A DNA stretch of 64,000 bases from Flaccisagitta enflata. Taxonomy: Eukaryota > Chaetognatha > Sagittoidea > Aphragmophora. The stretch is taken from positions 3,968,001 through 4,032,000 of the forward strand of contig OZ231127.1 in NCBI GenBank assembly GCA_965153355.1, written 5' to 3'. This document shows, one piece after another, positions 1 through 10,919 of the stretch (positions are counted from its first letter, which is position 1; the number at the start of each line of letters is the position of its first letter). The position numbers were made by a program, and so were the translations under genes. A model generated the notes under the pieces. The model was not told where the DNA came from and made no database searches. It saw only the letters and a list, made by a program, of their open reading frames with translations.

Positions 1-770
1 CAAGATTCATCTTCAACTACTGTCATCATCTTCAACTACTGTCATCATCTTCTACTACTGTCATCATCTTCTACTACTGTCATCATCTTCTACTACTGTC
101 ATCATCTTCAACTACTGTCATCATCTTCAACTACTGTCATCATCTTCAACTACGTCATCATCTTCAAATCATCATCTTCAACATCTGTCATCATCTTCAG
201 CTACTGTCATCATCTTTAACTACTGTCATCATCTTCAACTACTGTCATCATCTTCAACTACTGTCATCATCTTCAACTACTGTCATCATCTTCAACTACT
301 GTCATCATCTTCAACTACTGTCATCATCTTCAACTACTGTCATCATCTTCAACTACTGTCATCATCTTCAACTACTGTCATCATTTTCAACTACTGTCAT
401 CATTTTCAACTACTGTCATCATTTTCAACTACTGTCATCATCTTCAACTACTTAATTTATTTGAAAAATTTTTTTTGAAAATTTTTTAAAAAATTTTTTC
501 AAAATTTTTCAAAATTTTTTTTGAAATTTTTCTTTTTAATCTTTTTTTTTGAAATTTTTTCGAAAATTTTTTATTAGATTTTTGTCATTATTATTCATTG
601 TTGTCATCATCATCATCCACTATTGTTATCATTATCATGTTATGTCATCATCAAAACAATATTGAATATTTTTTTCTTGAAATTGTCTCTGTCTGTATCT
701 CATCACAGGCCCATCAAAAGCTTCATGCACTGATAGTCAGTCGGGGACTGTACTTCAGTTTTTCTCTGCC
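1..770. mobile_element. Right part of a family E hairpin element (left part outside window)
   Basis: Positions 1-452 are a minisatellite of about 18-19 bp units (catcatcttcaactactgt, some degenerate). It is followed by an A/T tract of T-runs broken by GAAA (456-590) and, near 738-760, by a piece reading gtcggggactg then a T-rich stretch. The same order (minisatellite, T/GAAA tract, GTCGGGGACTG end) occurs in two fuller copies at 13343-15180 and 21375-22795, so I read this as a third copy. The element boundary is inferred. Confidence 0.5.
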
Positions 771-2035
771 CTTTTTTGCCTCTCTGCCCATTTGTGTCTC
801 TCTGCCCATTTGTGTCTCTCTGCCCATTTGTGTCTCTCTGCTCATTTGTGTCTCTGCTCATTTGTGTCTCTGCTCATTTATATCTCTGCCCATTTGTGTC
901 TCTCTGCCCATTTGTGTCTCTCTGCCCATTTGTGTCTCTCTGCCCATTTGTGTCTCTCTGCCCATTTGTGTCTCTCTGCCCATTTGTGTCTCTCTGCCCA
1001 TTTGTGTCTCTCTGCCCATTTGTGTCTCTCTGCCCATTTGTGTCTCTCTGCCCATTTGTGTCTCTCTGCCCATTTGTGTCTCTCTGCCCATTTGTGTCTC
1101 TCTGCCCATTTGTGTCTCTGCCCATTTGTGTCTCTGCTCATTTGTGTCTCTGCTCGTTTGTGTCTCTGCTCGTTTGTGTCTCTCTGCGCATTGTGTCTCT
1201 CTGCCCATTTGTGTCTCTCTGCCCATTTGTGTCTCTCTGCCCATTTGTGTCTCTCTGCCCATTTGTGTCTCTCTGCCCATTTGTGTCTCTCTGCCCATTT
1301 GTTTCTCTGCCCATTTGTGTCTCTCTGCCCATTTGTGTCTCTCTGCCCATTTGTGTCTCTCTGCCCATTTGTGTCTCTCTGCCCATTTGTGTCTCTCTGC
1401 CCATTTGTGTTCTCTGCCCATTTGTGTCTCTCTGCCCATTTGTGTCTCTCTGCCCATTTGTGTCTCTCTGCCCATTTGTGTCTCTCTGCCCATTTGTGTC
1501 TCTGCCCATTTGTGTCTCTGCTCATTTGTGTCTCTGCTCGTTTGTCTCTCTGCCCATTTTGTCTCTCTGCCCATTTTTTCTCTCTGCCCATTTGTGTCTC
1601 TCTGCCCATTTGTGTCTCTCTGCCCATTTGTGTCTCTCTGCCCATTTGTGTCTCTCTGCCCATTTGTGTCTCTCTGCCCATTTGTGTCTCTCTGCCCATT
1701 TGTGTCTCTCTGCCCATTTGTGTCTCTCTGCCCATTTGTGTCGCTCTGCCCATTTGTATCTCTCTGCCCATTTGTGTCTCTCTGCTCATTTGTGTCTCTG
1801 ATGATTTGTGTCTCTGCTCATTTATATCTCTGCCCATTTGTGGCTCTCTGCCCATTTGTGTCTCTCTGCCCATTTGTGTCTCTCTGCCCATTTGTGTGTC
1901 TCTGCCCATTTGTCTTTCTCTGCCCAATTATGTCTCTCTGCCCAATTATGTCTCTCTGCCCATTTGTGTCTCTCTGCCCATTTGTGTCTCTCTGCCCATT
2001 TGTGTCTCTCTGCCCATTTGTTTCTGTTTCCATTG
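771..2035. repeat. 18-bp minisatellite array (about 68 copies)
   Basis: Near-perfect tandem array with unit tgcccatttgtgtctctc and occasional 16-bp or point variants (for example 1125-1180 and 1500-1560). The unit is a multiple of three, so all frames stay open and give long SLPICV or ETQMGR repeat translations. These are artefacts, not proteins. It lies just upstream of the first recognised cyclin E exon. Confidence 0.95.
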
Positions 2036-2350
2036 CATGGTTCCGCCCCTTAGTTTGTCATAAACTAGCAAAACAAGTAGAGATTAGCATACAATTTTAA
2101 TGCTCTCTCCACCCAAATTTCCTCATCAATTTTGCGACCTCAATGCCATGCAGAATGAAATGAAAACAGCAGCTGATTAACTAAATATTGATGCTTACCT
2201 GTTAAAGAATGTTTTATTTATCCAGTTTCACCCATATAATTTGACTCCATGATCAAATAAAGAATCCAGTTGCAATTTATTTGAGCAGGACTTTATCTGC
2301 AATGCAATGTAACTCGTCCCATTACCCCCTTCCCCTTCATTCCCACACAG

Positions 2351-2574
2351 CGATCTCCGTTAAAGGAGATCCCTCTAGCCGCGGCAACGCCTTACGCCCC
2401 GCTTCCGTTCCAACTGGATGAGAAGAAGAAGCGGACTTTGTTTCCCGTCAACAAGTTTTGGAAGTCTCCTTTGCCTGTTCTGTCGTGGGCCGATCCCGAG
2501 GAAGTCTGGCTCGTTATGCTGCAGAAAGAACGCATGTACTCGCGGGACGCCGACATATTGCATAAACATCCCAA
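2351..2574 (+). CDS. CCNE: Cyclin E, internal exon 1 of 7 seen (gene 5'-partial)
   Basis: Cyclin E is the regulatory subunit of CDK2 and drives the nuclear G1/S transition. The gene runs through exons 2351-2574, 3317-3440, 9403-9567, 12727-12864, 15236-15487, 17537-17645 and 18336-18433, joining in frame to 369 residues plus stop. This exon follows a cacacag acceptor and ends at aa|gtaaca with two bases of an Asn codon. It encodes residues 1-74: a proline-rich stretch, a KKKR basic patch at 25-28 (possible nuclear localisation signal), and [15 protein letters not shown] from residue 39, the diagnostic start of the cyclin E cyclin box (compare SPLPVLSW in vertebrate cyclin E). No initiator Met exon was recognised: the family is about 400-430 residues, so several tens of N-terminal residues are missing upstream. 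Identity is very secure; the exact exon 5' edge is inferred. Confidence 0.93.
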
Positions 2575-2689
2575 GTAACATTTTGTTTTTTTTTTTTGTA
2601 TTTTACGTTGTGAATCATTATTTTTACATTGTACTGAATGTCACTTGGAACAACATAGCTTCACTGAAAAAATATATAAAGAACAAGTC

Positions 2690-3030
2690 ATCCAAGGATT
2701 GCACATGGTCAGCGGTACCCGATGCCCTGCTTGGAGTGATAGCTGAAGAAGTGGTGTGAGAGCAGGGCAGCGGCCACAAAGGGCCGATGTCCTGTAGGAC
2801 ACAGGGGTGAACCATTACGTACGTCTGTCCTGACAAGGCTGATTTAGGGCCTTGAAGAGCTAATTTTTGGGCCTCAGAGGACTGATTTTTGGCTTGAGAG
2901 GGCTGATTTTGGGCTTGAGAGAGCTAATTTGGGGCCTGAGAGTGGCCTCGGGGGGGGGGGGGGACGGACAGACGTACGTAATGGCTCACCCCTGTGTCCT
3001 ACAGGACATCGGCCCTTTGGGGCCGCTGCC
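2690..3030. mobile_element. Family D inverted-repeat element
   Basis: Ends ggcagcggccacaaagggcc (from 2766) and the near-complement ggccctttggggccgctgcc (to 3030) form terminal inverted repeats of about 60 bp, including the segment cctgtaggacacaggggtga. The interior has tandem-like 'gggcttgagagggctgattt' units. A leader of about 75 bp (2690-2765, ggtcagcggtacccgatgcc) recurs at the outer edge of other copies (44040-44100, 52765-52830, 53050-53125, 59670-59735). It lies in a cyclin E intron. Confidence 0.75.
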
Positions 3031-3228
3031 CAAAAAGGATGTGTGTCTTGGTATCTTTTGATTATTTTGTTGAGTATGATTTGTTGAACGATGAACATCA
3101 AAATGGAAATCTGTAGGATATTTAACGCATTAATGGAAAATGTTGTGGTTTTAAGTCGCGGATAAGCGATTCTGTGAAAGGAATTGTCCGTCTGTGCGTT
3201 CACATGTTTGTGTGTGTGGTGGGTTGTA

Positions 3229-3290
3229 TGCCCCTGCCCACCCGTCCGCGACGATACTGTAACCCCGCGTTACTTGTTTTTCTTTTAACG
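3229..3290. mobile_element. Fragment of family C dispersed repeat
   Basis: Contains tgcccctgcccacccgtccg then cgacgatactgtaacc, the conserved far end of family C (compare 46150-46200 and the complement at 27705-27750). The hairpin end is not present here. Confidence 0.5.
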
Positions 3291-3316
3291 GGGGTTCTGT
3301 TTTTGCTTATCTTTAG

Positions 3317-3440
3317 CCTGCAAGCGCGCATGCGGTCGATTCTTTTGGACTGGTTGACGGAAGTTTGTGAAGTTTACAAATTACATCGTGAAACATTTTA
3401 TATGGCTGTGGACTTTGTCGACCGTTACCTCATCCAAAAG
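3317..3440 (+). CDS. CCNE: Cyclin E, exon 2 seen (cyclin box)
   Basis: Acceptor ctttag, donor aaaag|gtatgc. The first base completes the Asn codon begun in the previous exon. Encodes residues 76-116, [20 protein letters not shown] and onward to [15 protein letters not shown] is the hydrophobic-patch helix of the cyclin fold (MRAIL in cyclins A and E) that docks RxL substrates and p27-type inhibitors. LHRETFY is a cyclin E signature. The exon ends in phase 0. The intron upstream holds an inverted-repeat element (2766-3030); the intron downstream is nearly 6 kb of repeats. Confidence 0.95.
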
Positions 3441-3646
3441 GTATGCTTTATTTCATGAAATATGTTACTGTAATTTACTAATTAGTATTAGTACTTTCCT
3501 CGATTGTTTCTCATTTTTAATTATATTCATTGATGAGCTACGTCTGTGCCTGTCTCTGTGCCTGTCACTCTGTTTCGCTTTCTGTCTTTCTGTCTCTCTA
3601 TCTCTTATTGTCTCTCTTTCTCCCTCTCTTTTTCTTTATCTGTCTA

Positions 3647-3799
<153 letters not shown>

Positions 3800-4204
3800 A
3801 AGATCCGCGAACAGGCGTCCTCGGGACTCGAAAAATTATCATGTTTTTAATTTGTCTGTTACTTATCTTAACCTTCCCCACTGACCAACTAAAGTCGTTC
3901 CTATTAATATTGGCGCTTAACAAAACGTAGCACGTCGGCAAATGCAAGATTTTACTTAATTATGCAAATCAGGAAAATGAGCGTATGTTAATTCCTGCGC
4001 AAAGCAGAATCTTTCCATCTTTAGCTACGGAGACTTTTGTTTTAGTTGATAAAGCCTTTGTGCCTCCTCGTACATCTATAAGAGGTCATATCTGTACATC
4101 GGTCGATTGGTCGGTTGGTCTGTCCATCATGCAAATGTTGAGACCGCCCAATACTACGGATTTTTGGCGTCCTTTCAGTCGTCAGATCTTTTTCATTCCA
4201 ACAT

Positions 4205-4505
4205 TCTTTTTCATTCATTCACTTGTTCATTCATTCACTCGTTCATTCATTCACTCGTTCATTCATTCACTCGTTCATTCATTCACTCGTTCATTCATTC
4301 ACTCGTTCATTCATTCACTCGTTCATTCATTCACTCGTTCATTCATTCACTCGTTCATTCATTCACTCGTTCATTCATTCACTCGTTCATTCATTCACTC
4401 GTTCAATCATTCACTTGTTCAATCATTCACTTGTTCATTCATTCACTCGTTCATTCATTCACTCGTTCATTCATTCCATCGTTCATTCATTTCTTCATTT
4501 ACTCA
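4205..4505. repeat. 12-bp minisatellite (ttcattcactcg)n
   Basis: Tandem tetranucleotide-derived array, mostly ttcattcactcg, about 24 copies. The long FIHSLVHSFTRS frames across it are repeat translations. Confidence 0.95.
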
Positions 4506-4703
4506 TTCATGAAGAAATTTATAAGTCGGCTTTCAAAAGCTACACGTCGTGTTACAGCGTTAAGCACATTTTTATGCCTCAGTTGCCATTTTATCTTCAC
4601 TGCGAAAAGCAATTTGATTTGGACAACTTTCATGCAGGGGTATTTACTAATATTACCAGAAAAAGCGGCTGATCGCCGTTGGAAACAGTCGTAAATGCTA
4701 AGG

Positions 4704-4775
<72 letters not shown>
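4704..4775. repeat. (GA)n microsatellite
   Basis: About 70 bp of GA dinucleotide in a cyclin E intron. Confidence 0.97.
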
Positions 4776-4777
<2 letters not shown>

Positions 4778-5280
4778 ACAATGGCCCCTGCCCAGTTGTC
4801 CGCAACTGTCTTGCCGTGAATCCAGCCTTGTTTTTGTTACATAGGGCTTTAAAAAATCAATGAGAAATGTTGACCTTGGGGAAAAATGAAAAAAAAATCA
4901 TAGCGTGAAAACTATTGATTGTACAGAATTCTGTTAGGCGCTATCTAAAGGAAAAAAAATCAGCTTTTTAGCTATAAATTTCAAGCGTAATCCTATTTGA
5001 CCCAAGGAAAAAAAAACTATTTTTGCAGACGCCTCACTAGAAAAAAAAACTTGATTCCTCTGAAGGTCTTAAAAAGCCAATGAATGAGCTTTGTTTCTTC
5101 TACCTTTCTCCAAATAACTAAGCGGCTTTTGATTTTATTCCTTCCCCCTGCCTTAGATTTTCTCCCCCGTCATGTGTTGCATCGCATTACAATATCTATT
5201 ATTATTTTCTTTACCACAATCAATAAAACAGTATGATATAGGTTAAAATAGTGTTAAACTGTGTCGTACTGACGTGCAGA
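4776..5280. other. Intronic sequence without a recognised gene
   Basis: Starts with cccctgcccagttgtccgca (a family C-like end fragment). The rest is A/T-rich with several A8-A10 runs. No exon-like frame or structured element was recognised. Confidence 0.4.
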
Positions 5281-5655
5281 TTAGGTGTGGCAAAGCCACG
5301 CGGCAAGTAGGCCGCCAAGTGCGGCAGGCGCAGTAGGCGGGAAGGGGAAGGGGAAAAGAAAAAAAGAAAGAAAAAGAAAGAAAGAAAGAAAGACAGGAAG
5401 AATGACAGAAAGAATTACAGAAAGATTGACAGAAAGAATGACAGAAAGAATGACAAAAAGAATGACAGAAAAGGAAATAAAGTCAAAAAAGATTGAGAAA
5501 GGAAAAAAAATGAGTACTGTACGAATAAACAAGGCCAAGTAGGCCAATAAGGTGCGACGTGTGGATTCGTCGAACGAATGCGTTACCGACAGACCAACCG
5601 ACCGACCAACGGACACAGCCAGTTATAGAGGTGCTTTGTCGCACCTAAAAAAAAG
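5281..5655. mobile_element. Family A hairpin element(s), two ends
   Basis: 5281-5345 begins taggtgtggcaaagccacgc, a hairpin-like end variant. 5345-5525 is a GAAA/GACA purine repeat. 5528-5652 is a complete reverse-orientation family A unit: aacaaggcc...aaggtgcgac...(gaccaaccgaccgacc)...ggtgctttgtcgcacctaaa. The terminal hairpin (GGTGC-loop-GCACC arms) and the distal GTCGCACC complement are both visible. Confidence 0.65.
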
Positions 5656-5970
5656 ACACTTTTGAATGACTGATTGCGCTATTGAAAATAAAAAAACTAA
5701 TCAAAATCTTAAACCATTTTGAAGCCCTTGAAAAACTTTTTCATTTGGCACCAATCTGGTATCTCTATCTTTTTTCGTTTGGAAATGGCATTAGTTTGAG
5801 TAAAAATATTACCAAATTTATATTGCAGTCTCTTTGAAAAAGATGCAATTCAGCAAAATTGTCTCTCACTTTAGAGAGCTCTTACTCCTAAACCGTAAAA
5901 GATACAGATCTGGGATTGGTCTAGAATGAAAGATAATTTTAAAATCTTTAAAATATTTTTTTTTATAAAT
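5640..5970. repeat. Dispersed repeat shared with 19650-19965
   Basis: Both intervals share in order 'accattttgaag', 'ccaatctggtat', 'aaaatggca' (with mismatches), 'gatacaga' and 'ttggtctagaatgaaa' at comparable spacing. They are diverged direct copies of an unclassified interspersed repeat with no coding potential. Confidence 0.6.
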
Positions 5971-6059
5971 TTCTTTTATCACTTTTTGGGTCAATTTTAT
6001 CAGCAAATAAAAAGGTGCGTTTTTTTCTTAAATTCGCGTAGTAGTTTCCTCTGAATAAA

Positions 6060-6250
6060 CAAGGCCGAATACTATACACTCCCCCTAAGTCGCCGACGGG
6101 TGGGCAGGAGCGGAATAGCAAAACAAGGCCGGATACAAGGCCGATGAGCAGTTGCTGCGGGTGGGCAGGGGCAGAAATGCAGGTGGTCAGGGGCACTGTG
6201 TGGCTGGGCTGGGGCCGTAATGTGGGTGGGCAGGCGCCGTGATGTTCAAA
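6060..6250. mobile_element. Rearranged fragments of families B/C
   Basis: Two adjacent pieces carry acaaggccggatac and gggtgggcaggggcagaaat, the shared far-end motif of families B and C, without a clear hairpin end. Confidence 0.45.
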
Positions 6251-6866
6251 AATCGCTAATTCAGCCGATTTCGCGTCATTCAGATTTTCGCATTCCCTTC
6301 ATTCATTCCTTCTTCTTGAGTCGCTCGACAGCCAACAATGAGAAAATCCTGCTACGCGGCAGCTTCCAGAATTTGCACGTCTAGTATTGTAGTAATCAAA
6401 TTTTACCTTTGTGTTCTACCTATAGTTTAAAATCTTCAAAAATTGTTCTTTTTTTCAAGCTTTTGATTCTTGAAATCATTTGATTCACCCCCCCCCCTCC
6501 CACCGGGGAATGGAATACTCAACTATGCACGCCTGCTTTCATGGGAATGGGCCATATGTGAAGATATCCCTATTTTGGACTTTGCAAGACGCTCAGTCGA
6601 ATATAAGCGCAGGTCGCTCATGACTTCCGCAATCCATTTTTATGTATGGAAACGTGAGCGTAAGTTTGGCGGGAGGGGAAGAAACACTAACAGACAAATC
6701 TGAAAACTTAAGATCACTCGGGTCAATTTGCATAATTCAAATTCTCACAAATTGTCAACTTGTTTAAGTCATTGCCTCAGGGATCCCCCACCCAAATTCT
6801 CATGATCCCCAATTAAAAAGTTTGAAAGTTAAGCCATTTTCACGGAATGATTTCACTTTGACGATG
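6251..6866. other. Unassigned intronic sequence
   Basis: Mixed-composition intron DNA with no recognised exon or repeat. A short frame at 6470-6703 has no splice context or recognisable domain. Confidence 0.35.
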
Positions 6867-6867
6867 A

Positions 6868-6931
6868 AACTGACGATGACGACGACGACGACGACGACGA
6901 CGACAACGACGACGACGACGACGACGATGGA
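6868..6931. repeat. (GAC)n microsatellite
   Basis: Imperfect triplet repeat gacgacgac of about 60 bp. Confidence 0.9.
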
Positions 6932-7822
6932 GGCATCGATTAGTGTTTCCCCTACCTAGCCTCGCAGTTCTGTACGTCAGAGCAATCAAACAATGGTTTA
7001 TATGCGATAAGAAACTTACTGAGCCGAGCTTGGCCGATTTTCTTAAAGCGTCCGAAATAGGGTCATCTCTTCGCATGGCCCACTCAAATGATTATTACTC
7101 ATATGTTTTCGTTTTCTTTTTTCGCAGCGAAGAAAATGTACTAACATAGGAATTAGAAAGACCAAAACCGATAATGAACGCCTGATAATGGAATACCACA
7201 TGAAAAACACTCATGGGACAAATTGGGACATGGCTACTTAAAGCGTCCGAAATAGGGATGGTCTGAAAAATGAACGAGGAAGAAATCTTTCAACAGCGTT
7301 GACTAAAACAACGGTTGTCTTCGCTCATTTAAGGATATGGCTAGGGGCCACAACAGAAAAATATGCTTATGTTCACTGAATTGACCCCAAACAAAAAATA
7401 TGAACTCAAGCAAAGAAGCGATGTAATGAATGCTGTTTTCTAGTAATTGGTACTTGAGCTTTAAAGGCGGGTTTCTCGCGTAAAAATGAAGATATCGCAA
7501 AAAAATTGTTTGCCTCTTTCTCCTTAAAGCTGACGGCGATGGTTTGAAGTTTCATTCAGTAAAATGGTGGCCATACAAAGTGCACTATGTCATTAATTCT
7601 GTGTGATACACATTAGTTACACGATTTTCTACTATAATTAGTCGTTATTTCATACTGAAATCGTATGAAAATCGCGTTTTTTTTATGAAAACATTACTGC
7701 ACGGACTCAAATACAATGTATGAGGATGGATTTGGGTGCTGAAACCCACCGGAACGAAAACGCAGAGCTAGATGAGGGCAGAAACGGAAAAAAGGCACCT
7801 CAACCCCCTGAAAAAAAATTTA

Positions 7823-7858
<36 letters not shown>

Positions 7859-8142
7859 CAACGTTGAATACTGTGTTATCGGTTGGCCCTTACAGCAAAT
7901 GAATATTCGTTACGTCACAGTGCAAACGAAGATAAAATTTGATTTTTAGTCCTCATGGAACTGTTTCAGACAGTTATTCTTGTTGATATCAAAACCTATA
8001 TTTTGTTTTTTATGTTCCTGATTACCATAAATATATTTTAAAAAGATTAAACAATGGAAATTACTAATAGTTTATTGTTAAAAGTTATTCAACAAAACAT
8101 GAAAATTTCATATAAAATGGGAAACAAAATTATAGACAGCTG
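6932..8142. other. Unassigned intronic sequence
   Basis: A/T-rich intron with a 35-bp (TC)n tract at 7822-7856. Two copies of 'aaagcgtccgaaatagggat' occur (7045-7063 and 7239-7258, the first with one mismatch). No gene recognised. Confidence 0.4.
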
Positions 8143-8280
8143 TTGGGTGAAATTACATTACCACTTTTAGATATAAAATTTTGCATTTTTAAAAACATGG
8201 CCCTGCTCTAAAAAGTGTTTAGAAACGTTTTTGAAAATGCAAATTTTCTCATCCCTATAGAAAGATATAATTTCACCCAA
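8143..8280. mobile_element. Family H palindromic MITE
   Basis: Terminal inverted repeats ttgggtgaaattacatta and its near-complement tataatttcacccaa enclose a centre with 'aacatggccct'. The 138-bp size and centre match two other palindromes at 37348-37488 and 43207-43353, whose TIRs differ in sequence. Confidence 0.65.
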
Positions 8281-8499
8281 TGTGTGTTAGATTGCAAAAA
8301 GAAATTTTCTTTAGAAAACTTATGTTTTTCTCACATCCATCTTTATATTTCATAGTTGATATGGACTATAAAATGAATTTTAATGCAAAAATATTTTAAT
8401 TATAAACTTATGATCATTTCTAATTAGTGAAAAAATGCCAAATAACAATATTAACAATATTGAAAAAAATGAGTTGACTCATGAAATTTCACCTTCGTA

Positions 8500-9402
8500 T
8501 GCTTGCTTGTTTTATGATTACAGATGGACATTCCAAAGCGCCGCCTTCAGTTGATTGGGATCATGGCGCTTTTCATTGCTTGCTTGATTTCATGAGTACA
8601 GGAGGACAATCCAAAGCAATGCCTTCAATTGATTGGGATCAAGGCGCTTTTCATTGCTTGTTTGCTTTCATCATCACAGGAGGACATTCCAAAGCAACGC
8701 CTTCAGTTGATTTTGATCACGGAGCTTTTCATTGCTTGCTTGTTTACTTTCATGATTACAGGAGGACATTCCAAAGCAACGCCTTCAGTTGATTGAGATC
8801 ATGGCGCTTTTCTTTGCTTGCTTGTTTGCTTTCATGTTTGCTTTCATGATCACAGGACATTCCAAAGCAACACCTCCAGTTGATTGGGATCAAGGTGCTT
8901 GTTATTGCTTGTTTGCTTTCATGATAACAGGAGGATATTCCAAAGCAACACCTTTAGTTGAGATCATGGCGCTTTTCATTGCTTGCTTGTTTGCTTTCAT
9001 GATCACAGGAGGAATTTCCAAAGCAACGCCTCCAGTTGATTGGGATCAAGGCGCTTGTTATTGCTTGTTTGCTTTCATGATTACAGGAGGACATTCCTGA
9101 GCAACGCCTTCAATTGATTGAGATCATGGCGCTTTTCATTGCTTGCTTGTTTGCTTTCATAATCGCAGGAAGACATTCTAAAGCAACGCCTCCAATTGAT
9201 TGGGATCACGGCGCTTTTCATTGTTTGCTTTCATGATTACAGGAGGACAATCCAAAGCAACGCTCACAGTTGATTGTGATCAAAATGCTTTTCATTGTTT
9301 GTTTGCTTTCATGATTGCAGGAGAACATTCCAAAGCAACGCCTTCAGTTGATTGAGATCGCGGTGCTTTTCATTGCTTGCGTGTTTGCTTTCATGATTGC
9401 AG
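8500..9402 (+). repeat. Tandem array of cyclin E exon-3 acceptor + exon start (11 extra copies)
   Basis: Units of about 73-96 bp each contain an intron end (ctttcatgattacag) followed by the start of exon 3 (gaggacattccaaagcaacg, then about 37 more exon bases up to gcgcttttcattgct). Upstream ag|exon junctions are seen at about 8523, 8601, 8680, 8761, 8857, 8931, 9007, 9086, 9169, 9242 and 9321; the real one is at 9402. Copies differ by several substitutions each. The repeated reading frames ([18 protein letters not shown]) are products of this duplication. Confidence 0.93.
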
Positions 9403-9567
9403 GAGGACATTCCAAAGCAACGCCTCCAGTTGATTGGGATCACGGCGCTTTTCGTTGCCTCGAAAATCGAAGAGATTTATCCTCCCAAATTGATGGAATT
9501 TGCTTACGTGACCGACGGTGCTTGCACGGAAGAAGAGATTCTCACGCAGGAACTACTCATGCTCAAG
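9403..9567 (+). CDS. CCNE: Cyclin E, exon 3 seen (cyclin box, EEIYPPK)
   Basis: Acceptor atgattgcag, donor aag|gtacat, phase 0 on both sides, 55 codons (residues 117-171). It contains [20 protein letters not shown], almost identical to the EEIYPPK segment of animal cyclin E. The last 25 bases of the intron plus the first 57 or so exon bases are repeated eleven more times directly upstream (8500-9402). The true exon is chosen as the last copy because only that one continues past the repeated part (TCGAAAATCGAAGAG) into conserved protein. Confidence 0.95.
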
Positions 9568-10371
9568 GTACATGACAGTAAAGTGCGTCCTCACACTTCT
9601 ATGAGAGGTCATGTCCGTCAGTTGGTTTTCTCGGTCAGTCACGCAAACGTTTGAAATGTGTAGAATGGCTGATTCTGACGTATTTCTTCATTCTTATCAC
9701 CTCTCATGCCTTACTAAATTCATTCATTCATTTATTTATTCATTCATTCATTCATTTAATATTCTTTCATTCATTCATTCATTCATTCATTCATTCATTC
9801 ATCAAAAATGTTCATTCACAAATTCTTAATCAAGCGAAGCGCACTAGTTGGCCATAACTTGGTCTTGTGCCTCTGGTTTCATTCGCGTGGCCGTGGATGA
9901 GAATTTTGAATTCATGATATATATAATTTCTGCGATGCTCAGTCGCTGAGCCACCACCTTCAGCAAGAAACGAAAAAGTTCCTTGTAAAGCACCTTGTAA
10001 AACCGCGCCCATTTCAGTTAGAACAGATGACATATGGGGTACTGGGTGCGACGGTCTATAACTTTTGTGGACGTAAACAAAGCCGGATACACGGCTACTC
10101 AAGTCGCACGGGCAGTGTTGAAAAAATGCTGACATACCATTTGGGCAGGAAGAGGAATACGAAAACCGCCAATAGTTGTCAAAAAAGCAAATTGTTACAG
10201 ACCGACCAACTGAACGACCATCCATCAGACGAGTATACATATATATATATATATATAATCTATGTATGTAGTGGGTTGTCGAGTCGCTATCACGAGATGA
10301 CTCAAACGAGTCTCTTTCGCACTTACATCTATTACCATGCTTAATGAAGAAGCATGGAGGGCGTTAGTTTT
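9568..10371. other. Cyclin E intron: (TTCA)n tract and hairpin-element remnants
   Basis: 9717-9803 is a (TTCA)n-like microsatellite. 10060-10225 holds an aagccggatacacggctact far-end motif of family B with degenerate flanks and a short (TA)n at 10236-10255. No exon-like sequence. Confidence 0.5.
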
Positions 10372-10795
10372 ACAGATAAAAGTGAAATACAAGAAGTTAA
10401 CCCCCCAAAACTTTAGCACCCCCCCTACAGCTTAAACTGTGAAATGAAGAAAGACATATAAGGTAGGGAATGGAAGCTTATATCAATACAATTAGCCTTA
10501 TCATGATATATCAGTGTTTTGGGGATTTCATTCTCAGTGAAGAATTAAAGCAAAAAAAAAAAACAGTAAAAAATTGCATTTTTAGTATTATTGAAAAAAT
10601 GTTGATTTTGGATAGTTTTTTAACTGAAACTTTTTATTGGGATTGAAATTCTAAAATCTTTCTGATTAGGCTAATTGTGTTTATAAAAACTTTTATTTCC
10701 TAGTTTATATACCTTTCTTCATTCAGCGGTTGCGGCTGTAGGGGGGGTGCCACAGTTTTTGAGGGGTTAACATTTTGTATTTCACTTTTGTCCGT
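10372..10795. mobile_element. 424-bp foldback element
   Basis: About 60 bp of imperfect terminal inverted repeat: left arm acagataaaagtgaaatac...gttaacccc...cacccccccta; right arm is its complement (taggggggg...gaggggttaac...gtatttcacttttgtccgt). The interior is A/T-rich and non-coding. No clear target duplication was found. Confidence 0.7.
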
Positions 10796-10919
10796 AGGGC
10801 AGGGTTCATGAGCTTTAGACCTCACCTCGCATTGCATTTTCCTCTCGTCTGTGCGCTCGTTGACGTTGGACTGTGTCTAAATCATCCTATATGATTATGA
10901 TATTCCCCTCGTTTTGCAG

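Noticed and set aside
660-760. Possible N-terminal cyclin E exon after ctcatcacag
   Set aside because: Encodes nothing like a cyclin E N-terminus and overlaps the end of a family E element.
598-2100. Long open frames of SLPICV, HLCLSA or ETQMGR repeats on both strands
   Set aside because: Every frame of an 18-bp repeat stays open; no start, splice or domain evidence.
8481-9654. Several small proteins such as [18 protein letters not shown]
   Set aside because: They are readings of the duplicated exon-3 junction in various frames.
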